Assembly (NCBI GenBank): GCA_018711655.1
Contig: DVIA01000065.1
Coordinates: forward strand, 1 to 64,000
DNA from: Candidatus Pullichristensenella avicola
Lineage (GTDB): Bacteria; Bacillota; Clostridia; Christensenellales; Aristaeellaceae
Reading direction: 5' to 3'
DNA: 64,000 nucleotides
A program made the translations under genes and the position numbers. The notes beneath the pieces are model-generated. The model was not told where the DNA came from. It did no database searches and saw only the letters and a program-made list of their open reading frames with translations. This document shows positions 51,817 through 59,788 of this stretch, in pieces. Positions within the stretch are counted from its first letter, which is position 1. Each line of letters starts with the position of its first letter.

Positions 51817-52391
51817 GCCTTTTGGGTTTTTGAGGGGCATTGAGAATCCGCGCGTAGGGGTAAATTTGTTAAAATTTAGCCCCGGAGCGCGGATGTCGCA
51901 AGCCCGCAGGCGCGCGAGCACCCCGGGCGGCGCGCAGCGCACCGAAAAGGCCCAACGAAGGCCCACGGCGGGAGTGGCGCGAGCCGCCCCGACTTTGGGG
52001 GCCGCGCTGCCCCGCAGGGCTAGGAGCGGCCCCCACGGAGGGGCGAGCGAGCGACGGGACGCCGCGGGCCGTCGAGCGGCGCGACACCTCGGCTTAGTCG
52101 ATAGGGACGCAAGGCCGCAGGGCGGGCGCACCTACCCACCGCCAGCGGGGCGGCAGGCGCTGATTGCGCCGACCCGAGGCCGCCGAGCGCAGGCGAGGAG
52201 GCCGCAGGGGGCCGGCAAGCCCCCTTGCCCCCCGCTCTAATCAATTTCCGCTTGGCGAGCGAAGCGAGAAGAGGGAAAGGGGGGTAGCGCGCTATGCGCG
52301 CGGGCGGGGGGAAAGGGGGCGACCCCGCGCAACGCAACCTTGCGCGGGTGGGCCGCGGAGGGATTGCGGAAGATACAACACAAAACACATC

Positions 52392-52880
52392 TCAATAGGG
52401 CAAATCATCGATGTTGAAGCCGTATCGTTCCGCATCGCGGGCGCGGCGCTGTCTCCAAATGCAGCTTTCGCGGCGTTCCTGTTCTTCAACGCGTTGAATT
52501 TCGGTCAGTATCCCGCAATGGATCCAGCGCGAGAGGACGGCCACCATATAACGGGGCGATGGGTATGGCGCAAGCATGGTTTCGTCGATCGCCATTAGAA
52601 AGAGTGACGTTTCCATGCCGTTCTGGCGGTATCGCCGCCATAGGGCTATGACGTTTGGTGGCGCGACGCGATGGAATGCCTGAAAGTAGGCGTCGTTGAG
52701 AGCGTCAAGGTCTTGTTCGGTAAGGGCGTTCTCTTGTGCGATTCTCGCGCGCACGCGCGCGCGCGCGTTACCACCACCACTACTACTGGTGGTAATTGTA
52801 TTTGTCGTGCTTTTGGGATTGGAAGTGGTGGTGGTGTCACACACTTGCCCAGATGTTGTCGGTTCGCAAGTATTGAACAT
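52392..52880 (-). CDS. DnaD-like replication protein of the element
   Basis: 162 aa. A Thr/Ser/Gly-rich N-terminus (about residues 14-38, encoded partly by trinucleotide runs) leads to a basic patch NARARVRARI. Next comes a DnaB_2/DnaD-like C-terminal domain: LDALNDAYFQAFHRV through SPRYMVAVLSRWIHCGILT, where Y-x6-W-x2-GI-T is the family's signature. DnaD-type proteins load helicase at phage and plasmid origins. The ATG at 52880 follows AGGAGGCAACACC. Its start lies 19 bp from the integrase start on the other strand. Confidence 0.65.
   Translation of the reverse strand: MFNTCEPTTSGQVCDTTTTSNPKSTTNTITTSSSGGGNARARVRARIAQENALTEQDLDALNDAYFQAFHRVAPPNVIALWRRYRQNGMETSLFLMAIDETMLAPYPSPRYMVAVLSRWIHCGILTEIQRVEEQERRESCIWRQRRARDAERYGFNIDDLPY
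52744..52767. repeat. alternating CG/CA tract
   Basis: A 24-bp alternating purine-pyrimidine stretch, nearly all CG, inside the DnaD-like gene (it encodes the ARVRAR patch). Such tracts can adopt Z-DNA and are prone to slippage. It is followed by CCACCACCACTACTACTGG. Confidence 0.6.
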
Positions 52881-52899
52881 TGGTGTTGCCTCCTGTATC

Positions 52900-53790
52900 A
52901 TGGAATTGGTGATGCGCATGACACTCGAAGGGTGGATTACACACTGGGTTGCGATGCGTTCGGCCGGGCTCCGCCCGCGAACCATTGAAGGCTATTTGTG
53001 TTTGTTGCGGCGACACATTGCGCCATCGATCGGGGGAATTGCCCTATCTGATCTCACGCCTGACGACGTTATGGCTATGCTGTCCCCGCTTTGCGCCGCG
53101 GGTAAGACGCGAACTGCCGAATTGTGCTTTGTGTTGTTGCGGGCGGCGCTGAGGGACGCACTGCGTTTGCGTCAAATCCCCATGAATCCAATGGACGCGA
53201 TATTGCGGCCAAAACATCGCCAGAAGCGACCCGAGCCTTGGGCCCCGGAGGACATTCAGCGGTATTTGTTTGGAATTCGCACGGACAAATACCGGATTGC
53301 CTGGCTTTTGGCGATTTTATGCGGCCTTCGGCGCGGTGAAATTTGTGGCTTGCGCTGGTCGGACATCGACCTGCGCGCGCGTGTATTGCACATTCGCCGC
53401 CAGCGCGTGGCCATGGAATCCAGCCGCGTTATTGAAGGGCCGCCCAAAAGCGCCTCGGGCATACGCGACGTACCTTTGCCGGACGGGCTTGTAAGCGTAT
53501 TGCGAGAGGCCTTTCGGCTGGGTGATGGGTATGTCGTGCCGATAACGCCCAAAGGGCTGGGCAATGCGCACCGGACCGTGATTCGGCGGTTGGGCCTCCC
53601 CTACCTCCCCTTGCACGGCTTGCGGCACACCATGGCCACAAACGCGCTGCGCAACGGCGCTAGCATGAAGGGGCTGCAGGGTGTGCTGGGGCATGCAGAT
53701 TTTGGCACAACCGCGAACATTTACACGCATGTTGACCCGACATTACTCCGCGGCGCGGTTGACGCAGCAGGAGTCGGTGTAGTATACTGA
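52900..53790 (+). CDS. int: tyrosine integrase of the element
   Basis: 296 aa from the ATG at 52900; ATGs at 52912 and 52918 are alternatives, as no strong ribosome-binding site is visible. Core-binding domain about residues 5-95 (GLRPRTIEGYLCLLRRHI), catalytic domain with CGLRRGEICGLRWSDID, HGLRHTMATNALRNG, LGHADFGTTANIYTHVD: the Arg, His-x-x-Arg, His and Tyr residues are all present. It ends 56 bp from attR, the usual position for an integrase targeting the tRNA. The frame stays open upstream to 52696, but that part overlaps the DnaD-like gene. Confidence 0.93.
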   Translation: MELVMRMTLEGWITHWVAMRSAGLRPRTIEGYLCLLRRHIAPSIGGIALSDLTPDDVMAMLSPLCAAGKTRTAELCFVLLRAALRDALRLRQIPMNPMDAILRPKHRQKRPEPWAPEDIQRYLFGIRTDKYRIAWLLAILCGLRRGEICGLRWSDIDLRARVLHIRRQRVAMESSRVIEGPPKSASGIRDVPLPDGLVSVLREAFRLGDGYVVPITPKGLGNAHRTVIRRLGLPYLPLHGLRHTMATNALRNGASMKGLQGVLGHADFGTTANIYTHVDPTLLRGAVDAAGVGVVY

Positions 53791-53846
53791 GACAGAGAAG
53801 CACCCCCTTTCCTTCCTTGATGGGTTGAGCAACGTTTGCCGTTTGC

Positions 53847-53897
53847 CCTGACTCTTAATCAGGGTGTCCAGGGTTCGAGCCCCTGAGGGTGTACCAG
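53847..53897 (+). repeat. attR, 51-bp core
   Basis: Identical to 50840-50890. Lacks the 5' part of the tRNA, so it is not a second tRNA gene. Confidence 0.93.
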
Positions 53898-53898
53898 C

Positions 53899-53933
53899 AA
53901 AACTCCTGAAACGGTATGTTTCAGGAGTTTTTT
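53899..53933 (+). terminator. original tRNA-Lys terminator
   Basis: AAAACTCCTGAAAC (53899-53912) pairs with GTTTCAGGAGTTTT (53918-53931), then TT. It lies immediately after attR, where the uninterrupted tRNA gene would have ended. Confidence 0.9.
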
Positions 53934-54255
53934 GTATGGCATGTCCCCTGTCGGTGCGCGGCGGAAAGCTGAACCGGTCGCGAATTTTCACCGTCGTTCG
54001 CCGCGTTTGTCTCCCGCGTCCGCTCTCTGCGGCATGCCATCCGGAATCGGACGCTCCACAATTCAAAATGCGCATCCCAACCCTGTTTTCAGCCGCGCAA
54101 AGGCCTTTGGCAGCGCTTTGAACGCCGGCCGCCGGCTTCTTTCCAGGCGTTCGCCCCGTGTTTGCATTGTTCGCCAGCGCATCGTCCCCCACGCGCGCGC
54201 AAAGCGTCCGATCTCTCGGACGCTTTGCGAAAATCGCCGCTCCATGACGGGGAAT
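53934..54255. other. gene-free interval between attR and oppF
   Basis: About 320 bp with no credible gene. At 54198-54229 CGCAAAGCGTCCGA and TCGGACGCTTTGCG form a perfect 14-bp stem with a 4-nt loop. It lies 27 bp past the oppF stop and probably ends the opp transcript, although there is no T-run. Confidence 0.6.
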
Positions 54256-55227
54256 TCAGGCGTCGTACAAATGACAGGCGACCAGACGCCCGTCCGCCAT
54301 GGCTCGCGGCTGCGGCACAACCTCGGCGCAGATCGGCTTGCAGCGCGCGCAACGATCGTGAAAAGCGCAACCCTTGGGCGGATTGGAGGGGCTTGGCACG
54401 TCGCCCTCGAGGTGAACGCGCGTCTTTTGATCCGACGGGTCGCGCCGGGGAATGGCGGAAAGCAGCGCCAGGGTGTAAGGGTGCATGGGATGACAGTATA
54501 TCTCCTCCGTATCGCCAGTTTCGACGATGCGCCCCAGATACATCACCGCCACGCGTGTGCTGATATGGCGCACGACGTTGAGATCGTGCGAAATGAACAG
54601 ATACGAGAGCTTCATTTCCTCCTGCAGCTTCATCAGCAGATTGAGCACCTGCGCCTGGATGGAGACGTCCAGCGCCGATACAGGTTCGTCGGCGACCACA
54701 AAGCGCGGGTTTGTGATCAAGGCGCGGGCGATGCTGATGCGCTGGCGCTGGCCGCCGGAAAACTGGTGAGGATAGCGGCCCAACTGGTCGCGCGAAAAGC
54801 CCACCGCGTCGGCAATCCAGTGGATCCTTTCGTCCATTTCTTTCTGGTTCAGGGCAAAATGCGTGCGCAGCGGCTCCTCAAGCAGCTTGCGCATCGTCAT
54901 GCGCGGATTGAGCGACGAATACGGGTCCTGAAAAATCAGCTGCATATCGCGCCGCTTTTTGCGCATGGCTTCCGCATCGAGCGCGCACAGATCCTGGCCG
55001 TCGAAGCGCACCTGTCCCGCTGTGGGCTCGATCAGGCGCAAAATGGAGCGACCGGTGGTGGATTTTCCGCATCCGGATTCCCCCACCAGCGCGAAGGTTT
55101 CCTGTTCGCCGATGGAGAAGGACACATCCTCCACAGCGTGCACATAACCGACCGTCTTGCGAATAACGCCGCCCTTGATGGGAAAATAGGTCTTGAGGCC
55201 CTGCACGTCCAAAAGCACGTTGCTCAT
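54256..55227 (-). CDS. oppF: oligopeptide ABC transporter ATPase (OppF-like)
   Basis: 323 aa. Seen: Walker [17 protein letters not shown] near residue 50, signature FSGGQRQRISIARAL, Walker B VVADEPVSALD, switch histidine YLFISHDL, and the C-terminal Cys motif CAFHDRCARCKPIC that binds an iron-sulfur cluster in Opp/Dpp ATPases. ATG 55227 follows GGAGGGACTGGC and overlaps oppD by 4 bp. It energises the peptide importer with OppD. Confidence 0.94.
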   Translation of the reverse strand: MSNVLLDVQGLKTYFPIKGGVIRKTVGYVHAVEDVSFSIGEQETFALVGESGCGKSTTGRSILRLIEPTAGQVRFDGQDLCALDAEAMRKKRRDMQLIFQDPYSSLNPRMTMRKLLEEPLRTHFALNQKEMDERIHWIADAVGFSRDQLGRYPHQFSGGQRQRISIARALITNPRFVVADEPVSALDVSIQAQVLNLLMKLQEEMKLSYLFISHDLNVVRHISTRVAVMYLGRIVETGDTEEIYCHPMHPYTLALLSAIPRRDPSDQKTRVHLEGDVPSPSNPPKGCAFHDRCARCKPICAEVVPQPRAMADGRLVACHLYDA

Positions 55228-56231
55228 GCCAGTCCCTCCTTTTGCGCCGGATGCAGAAGGCAGCGGCACAGATGCCCGGGCGCGATTTCCACCAACGGCG
55301 GCGCCTGTACGCGACAACGCTCCTCGCAAAAATCGCAGCGATCGGCAAAGCGACAGCCGGAACTGAAATTGCCCGCCGTAGGCACGGTGCCGCGAATGGC
55401 GTAAAGCTGTTTCTGCGCCCCTCCCAGCGACGTGACCGAGCGAAGCAGGCCCGCGGTGTATGGATGCGCCGCTTCGTGGAAGATGGCTTCGACGGAAGCC
55501 TGTTCAATGACCTGGCCAGCGTAAAATACCGCCACTTCCTCGCACGTTTCTGCAATGACGCCCAGATCGTGCGTAATCATGATCACGGAGGTATCATAGC
55601 TTTCGCGCAGGTCGTTCATCAGGTCGAGAATCTGCGCCTGAATGGTCACATCCAATGCTGTGGTCGGTTCGTCGGCAATGAGCAAACGCGGGTTGTTGAT
55701 CAGCGCAATGGCGATCATGACCCTTTGCAGCATGCCGCCGGAGAGATGGTGCGGATAATCTTTGAGCACTTCCTCCGCGCGGGGGATCTTCACTTTTTGC
55801 AGCATTTCCAGCGCGGCCGCGTGCATCTGAGCGCGATTCATATCCGTGTGAAAGCGCAGCGTTTCTTCAATCTGCGCCTCGATGGTATACATCGGATCCA
55901 GCGCGGTCATCGGCTCCTGAAAGATCATGGAGATTTCCCGGCCGCGAATCTTGCGCATTTCCGTTTTGGAAACGCTCGTCAGTTCCGTTTCCGAGCCGTC
56001 GGCGCGCTGAAAGCGGATGGAACTGCCGCTCCCTACCGAAAGCGGGAAGGACAAAAGCCCCATCAGCGTCGAGCAGGTGATGCTCTTGCCGCAGCCGGAT
56101 TCCCCGACAATGCCGAAAGTCTGCCGTTTGCGAATGTTCAGATCGACGCCCTCTACCAACTTCACCGGCGGCTGTTTTTTGCCTCTGAACAGGTCGATGG
56201 AGAGGTTTCGCATTTCCAAGAGATGTTCCAA
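55224..56231 (-). CDS. oppD: oligopeptide ABC transporter ATPase (OppD-like)
   Basis: 335 aa. Walker [18 protein letters not shown], signature [15 protein letters not shown], Walker [24 protein letters not shown], and the C-terminal cysteine set [14 protein letters not shown]. The start is TTG at 56231, after AGGAGGGGCAAAA. It partners OppF. In the same operon as the two permeases. Confidence 0.94.
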   Translation of the reverse strand: MEHLLEMRNLSIDLFRGKKQPPVKLVEGVDLNIRKRQTFGIVGESGCGKSITCSTLMGLLSFPLSVGSGSSIRFQRADGSETELTSVSKTEMRKIRGREISMIFQEPMTALDPMYTIEAQIEETLRFHTDMNRAQMHAAALEMLQKVKIPRAEEVLKDYPHHLSGGMLQRVMIAIALINNPRLLIADEPTTALDVTIQAQILDLMNDLRESYDTSVIMITHDLGVIAETCEEVAVFYAGQVIEQASVEAIFHEAAHPYTAGLLRSVTSLGGAQKQLYAIRGTVPTAGNFSSGCRFADRCDFCEERCRVQAPPLVEIAPGHLCRCLLHPAQKEGLA

Positions 56232-56243
56232 TTTTGCCCCTCC

Positions 56244-57077
56244 TCACACTTTGAGTTTGGGATCGAGCACGTCGCGCAACGAATCGCCGAGGATATTGAA
56301 CACCAGAATCGTCACGACGATAAACAAAAGCGGAAACAGCGCCACCCAGGGCGCGCGCGCCATGTCGGCGCGGGCCTCGGAGAGCATCGAACCCCACGAT
56401 GGGCTGGGCGGCTGAATGCCCATGCCCAAAAAGCTCAACGTCGCCTCCGTAAGAATGGCGCCGGAGAGCGCCAACGTCACCTGCACAGTAAATGGCGCGA
56501 CCACGTTCGGGGAAATGTGATGCAGAAGAATCGGCCAGGTCTTTACGCCTACGCTCTTGGCGTTCTGCACATATTCAAGGCCCTTGGCCGAAATCACCGC
56601 CGCGCGCACCGTGCGGCAAAACACGGGGATATTGACAATACCGATGGCCACCATCGTCGGCCCGATGCCCTTGCCCAGCACTGCGGAAATAAAAATGGCA
56701 AGCAGAATGGACGGGAAAGCGAAAAGCACGTCCATCACGCACATGATGACGCGATCCACAACGCCTTCGAAATATCCCGCCACCAGGCCGAGCAGATAGC
56801 CGCACACAGCGCCGATGCCCACAGCGATCACGCCCACCTGAATGGACACCTGCGCGCCGTAGAGCACGCGGCTGAAAATGTCGCGGCCAAATTTATCCGT
56901 TCCGAAAATATGCTCGCCAGAGGGCGGCTGGAAGCGCATGCCGATCTGATCATAGGGGTACGGCGCCAAAACCGGCGCGCAGATCGCCATTGCAATCAGC
57001 AGAAACACGCCGATCATGCCGATCTTGCCCATGGGATCCGCCCACAGTTTGCGCATCGTTTCCAAAAAGCTCTTCAT
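56244..57077 (-). CDS. oppC: oligopeptide ABC transporter permease (OppC-like)
   Basis: 277 aa, six membrane helices with a short cytoplasmic N-terminus. Seen: GTDKFGRDIFSRVLYGAQVS, LLAIFISAVLGKGIGPTM and the EAA loop AKSVGVKTWPILLHHISPN. A downstream ILTEATLSFLGMGIQPPSPSWG is typical of DppC/OppC. GGAGGTGCGCGCCGT precedes the ATG at 57077. It forms the membrane channel with OppB. Confidence 0.94.
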   Translation of the reverse strand: MKSFLETMRKLWADPMGKIGMIGVFLLIAMAICAPVLAPYPYDQIGMRFQPPSGEHIFGTDKFGRDIFSRVLYGAQVSIQVGVIAVGIGAVCGYLLGLVAGYFEGVVDRVIMCVMDVLFAFPSILLAIFISAVLGKGIGPTMVAIGIVNIPVFCRTVRAAVISAKGLEYVQNAKSVGVKTWPILLHHISPNVVAPFTVQVTLALSGAILTEATLSFLGMGIQPPSPSWGSMLSEARADMARAPWVALFPLLFIVVTILVFNILGDSLRDVLDPKLKV

Positions 57078-57093
57078 ACGGCGCGCACCTCCG

Positions 57094-58038
57094 TCAGTCG
57101 TAGGATATTCTCGGGTCGATATAGGCGTAGAGCAGGTCCACGACAAGATTGACCAGCACATAAACAAAGGCGATGAACAGCACGCATCCCTGCACCACCG
57201 GATAATCGCGGTTGTTGATGCCCGTAAGCGTCATCTGTCCGAGCCCCGGCAGGGAAAAAATCTGCTCCACCACCACGGCGCCGCCCAACAGGGAGCCCAT
57301 TTGCAAGCCGATCAGCGTAACGATGGGGATCATGGCGTTGCGCAGCGCATGCTTGAAAATGGCCACGCGTTCGCTGGCGCCCTTGGCGCGAACCGTCTTG
57401 ATAAAATCCTGGCGGAGAACCTCCAGGACCGAAGAGCGCGTCATGCGCATCACCGAGCCCGCCATGCTTGTGCCCAGGATCAGCGCAGGCAGGAACATGA
57501 TTTCCAAATTGCGCAACGGATCTTCAAACAGGCCGACGTAGTTGAGCGGCGGATAGTAGTTAAACGCGAGCGAAAGCACCAGAATGATGAGAATGGAAAG
57601 CGCGAATCCCGGCACCGACACGCCCAGAAGCGCCACCACGCGCACCACGCGGTCCACCAGCTTGTTGCGCTTGACCGCAGCGAGAATGCCCAGCGGCAGA
57701 GCGATCACCCAGGAGATGACCGCGGCGAGGATCGTCAGTTCCAGCGTCACCTGAAAGCGCGTGAGAATCTCCGGCAGGATTTCCGCGCCCGAGCGGAAGG
57801 ACTGGCCAAAGTCGCCGCGCAAAACGCCGCCGATCCACTGAAAATACTGGGTAACGGCGGGCTGATCCAGCCCGTAGCGGGCGTTGACCTGCGCGATCAG
57901 TTCAGGCGTGGCGTCGATGCCCAGCATGCCCGAGGCAAAGCCGCCCGGAATCATCCGGAGCACCGCGAAAATGGCAATGCTGATGCCCAGCAGAACAGGG
58001 ATCAGCTGCAAAATGCGGCGAATGATGTAGTTCTTCAT
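57094..58038 (-). CDS. oppB: oligopeptide ABC transporter permease (OppB-like)
   Basis: 314 aa. Seen: MKNYIIRRILQLIPVLLGIS, RYGLDQPAVTQYFQWIGGVLRGDFGQS-type periplasmic segment, and the EAA loop VRAKGASERVAIFKHALRNA, followed by VVVEQIFSLPGLGQM. These place it in the DppB/OppB family. The ATG at 58038 has GGGAGCGTGATTGC in front. A stem-loop separates it from the binding-protein gene upstream in the operon. Confidence 0.94.
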   Translation of the reverse strand: MKNYIIRRILQLIPVLLGISIAIFAVLRMIPGGFASGMLGIDATPELIAQVNARYGLDQPAVTQYFQWIGGVLRGDFGQSFRSGAEILPEILTRFQVTLELTILAAVISWVIALPLGILAAVKRNKLVDRVVRVVALLGVSVPGFALSILIILVLSLAFNYYPPLNYVGLFEDPLRNLEIMFLPALILGTSMAGSVMRMTRSSVLEVLRQDFIKTVRAKGASERVAIFKHALRNAMIPIVTLIGLQMGSLLGGAVVVEQIFSLPGLGQMTLTGINNRDYPVVQGCVLFIAFVYVLVNLVVDLLYAYIDPRISYD

Positions 58039-58125
58039 GCAATCACGCTCCCATCGGCCCGAGGAACGGGCCTTGAAACCGTCGCGCGTGGCGCGGCGGC
58101 TGCAACGTCCGTCCCAAAATGAGGA

Positions 58126-58151
58126 GGATGGCGGCGGAAACGCCGCCATCC
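58126..58151 (-). other. intercistronic stem-loop before oppB
   Basis: GGATGGCGGCG (58126-58136) and CGCCGCCATCC (58141-58151) form an 11-bp stem with a 4-nt loop. It lies just after the binding-protein stop. Such loops commonly protect the binding-protein mRNA or reduce read-through to the permease genes. Confidence 0.7.
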
Positions 58152-58161
58152 CGGATCACGC

Positions 58162-59739
58162 TCAGCGCACGAAATACGCTTCGGTAAAGATGCTGGCATC
58201 GGCCGCATACGGCTCATAGCCGCGCAGCGCGCTGCTGGCGAAGAGGTACTCCATGGGGCTGGCGAAGAAGAGGTTCGGGCTTTCGTCGATGATGATCTGC
58301 TGCGCTTCCATGTAATAGGCTTCGCGCTCGGCCTCGTCAGTGGTGCTCACGGCGAGCTGGCACAATTCGTCCACACGCTCGTTGGAGTAGCCCCACACAT
58401 TGGCGCCGCCCGTGGTGGAGAAGAAGAAGCTGACCGCGCGGTTCGGGTCCGTACCGGAACCGTTCTGGCCGCACATCATGTCAAAGCCGGCCTCGGGCGT
58501 GTCCATGATGCCCCAGATGTCCACATATTCGCCGGATTCAAGGTTGGTGATCTCCACATCGATGTAGATCTCCTTGAGCTGCTGTTGCAAAACCACGGCG
58601 GTATCGCGAATGGTGTCAAGCAGACCGGCGGCCATGGTCAGGCTCAGGCGGTTGTCCTCGCCGTATCCGGCCTCTTCCATCAGGGCGCGGGCGGCTTCGA
58701 CGTCATAGGTGTACAGCGGAGACTCGTTCACCGCGTCCCATACCCAGTGACCAAGGTTCGGGGCCACGAAGGTGGATACGGAGGCTTCGCCGTTGTGAAC
58801 GTAGTCGATGATCATATTGCGGTCCACGGCCATGCTCATGGCCTGGCGCACGCGCACGTCCTGCAGCGCTTCGTTGGAGAGATTGAAGCCCAGGTAGGTA
58901 TAGTTGTTGGACTGGTAGGAGATCACCTGAATGTTTGCGTCGCCCTCGACGTCGGCAAGATTCATTGCCGACAGGGAGCACAGATCGATGTCGCCGGTGC
59001 GCAGGGCGGCCAGGCGGGCGCTCTCATCGGCCAGCAGGTAGTAGGTGATGCCATCGAGGATGGGCGCGCCCTCCTGCCAATAGTCCTCGTTCTTGACCAG
59101 CGTGATGTGGTTGTCCACCACGGATTCAGAGTACTTGAACGGGCCGGTGCCGCACATGGTATCCACGGCGGAGAGGCTGCCGTCGTTTTCCTCAACCACC
59201 TCGCGGCAAACAATGGCGCCGTAGGTGGAGGTCAGGTTGGACATGAAGGCCGCGTTGGGGGCCTTGAGGACGATCTGCACTGTGTAATCGTCCAGCGCTT
59301 CGATGGTGTCGATGCCGCCGTAGTAGCTCTCGCTGGAGCCAAGCGCGCCGATGTCGCCGGCTTCAGTCTGGCCGAGGATGCGCTGGAAGCTGTACACCAC
59401 GTCGTCCGCGGTCATTTCGCGGCCATTGTGGAACTTGACGCCCTGGCGCAGATGGAAGATGTAGGTCACGTCGTCGGGCGTCTCCCAGCTTTCGGCGAGA
59501 ATGCCGCGGTAGGTCATATCGCGGTTGAAGCCGATCAACGTCTCATACACCTGGTTGAACACGCGCGTGGCGGCGATGGCGGAAATGGTATGCGGATCGT
59601 AGCCGGCCGGCCAGGTATCGGTGCCGTAGCGCAGCACCTGAGAACCGGAGGGCTCTTCCTCGGCAAATGCGCCGCCAAAGAGCGCCAGGCAGAGCGTCAG
59701 AGCCATGAAGACAGCCAGGAACTTGCGTAAGCTTTTCAT
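58162..59739 (-). CDS. peptide ABC transporter substrate-binding protein, family 5
   Basis: 525 aa with a signal peptide (LAVFMALTLCLALFGGAFA) and no lipobox. Seen: AGYDPHTISAIAATRVFNQVYETL, the family-5 signature near AESWETPDDVTYIFHLRQGVKFHNG, and the C-terminal NERVDELCQLA. Family 5 binds peptides, and some members bind muropeptides or nickel. Upstream genes for MurNAc metabolism suggest muropeptide ligands here; this is inference. First gene of the opp part of the cluster, 50 bp after the serine hydrolase. Confidence 0.9.
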   Translation of the reverse strand: MKSLRKFLAVFMALTLCLALFGGAFAEEEPSGSQVLRYGTDTWPAGYDPHTISAIAATRVFNQVYETLIGFNRDMTYRGILAESWETPDDVTYIFHLRQGVKFHNGREMTADDVVYSFQRILGQTEAGDIGALGSSESYYGGIDTIEALDDYTVQIVLKAPNAAFMSNLTSTYGAIVCREVVEENDGSLSAVDTMCGTGPFKYSESVVDNHITLVKNEDYWQEGAPILDGITYYLLADESARLAALRTGDIDLCSLSAMNLADVEGDANIQVISYQSNNYTYLGFNLSNEALQDVRVRQAMSMAVDRNMIIDYVHNGEASVSTFVAPNLGHWVWDAVNESPLYTYDVEAARALMEEAGYGEDNRLSLTMAAGLLDTIRDTAVVLQQQLKEIYIDVEITNLESGEYVDIWGIMDTPEAGFDMMCGQNGSGTDPNRAVSFFFSTTGGANVWGYSNERVDELCQLAVSTTDEAEREAYYMEAQQIIIDESPNLFFASPMEYLFASSALRGYEPYAADASIFTEAYFVR

Positions 59740-59788
59740 GTAACGACCTCTTTTCTATAAATTTGTATTGTACAGGGAGCCTCCCTGT

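Larger units (their letters stand above)
51643..52391. other. GC-rich structured non-coding block of the element
   Basis: About 750 bp with no credible gene: open frames exist on both strands but are low-complexity Arg/Ala/Pro/Gly and lack start signals. It opens with T-runs (51661-51681) and then holds the 12-bp inverted repeat at 51701-51752, a perfect hairpin at 51781-51810, GCGCGC-TAT-GCGCGC (52287-52301), CCCGCGCAA/TTGCGCGGG (52324-52348) and G-runs at 52273-52319. Candidate replication origin, packaging site or structured RNA. Confidence 0.6.
50840..53897 (+). mobile_element. 3.0-kb integrative element in tRNA-Lys
   Basis: Bounded by perfect 51-bp repeats (unit length 3,007 bp). Contents in order: tRNA terminator, 35-bp tandem repeat, RHH regulator, divergent operator, TerS-like gene, structured GC-rich non-coding block, DnaD-like gene, integrase next to attR. 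The native tRNA terminator survives just past attR. The gene set (integrase, regulator, replication-like protein, TerS-like protein) recalls phage-inducible islands reduced to a minimum. No capsid, conjugation or known cargo gene is present. Mobility is inferred, not shown. Confidence 0.88.

Noticed and set aside
51797..52240. Open frame of 147 codons in the element, with competing frames on the opposite strand
   Set aside because: Low-complexity Arg/Ala/Gly/Pro composition, no ribosome-binding site, no recognisable fold; open because of GC bias.
52273..52319. G-quadruplex
   Set aside because: Only three well-separated G-runs are close enough together; a four-run motif with short loops is not met.
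52696..52899. Upstream extension of the integrase frame
   Set aside because: It starts inside the oppositely oriented DnaD-like gene, has no start signal, and the extra residues do not resemble an integrase N-terminus.
53847..53897. A second tRNA-Lys-like sequence
   Set aside because: Only the 3' 51 nt match; the acceptor 5' strand and D arm are missing. It is the attR copy left by integration.
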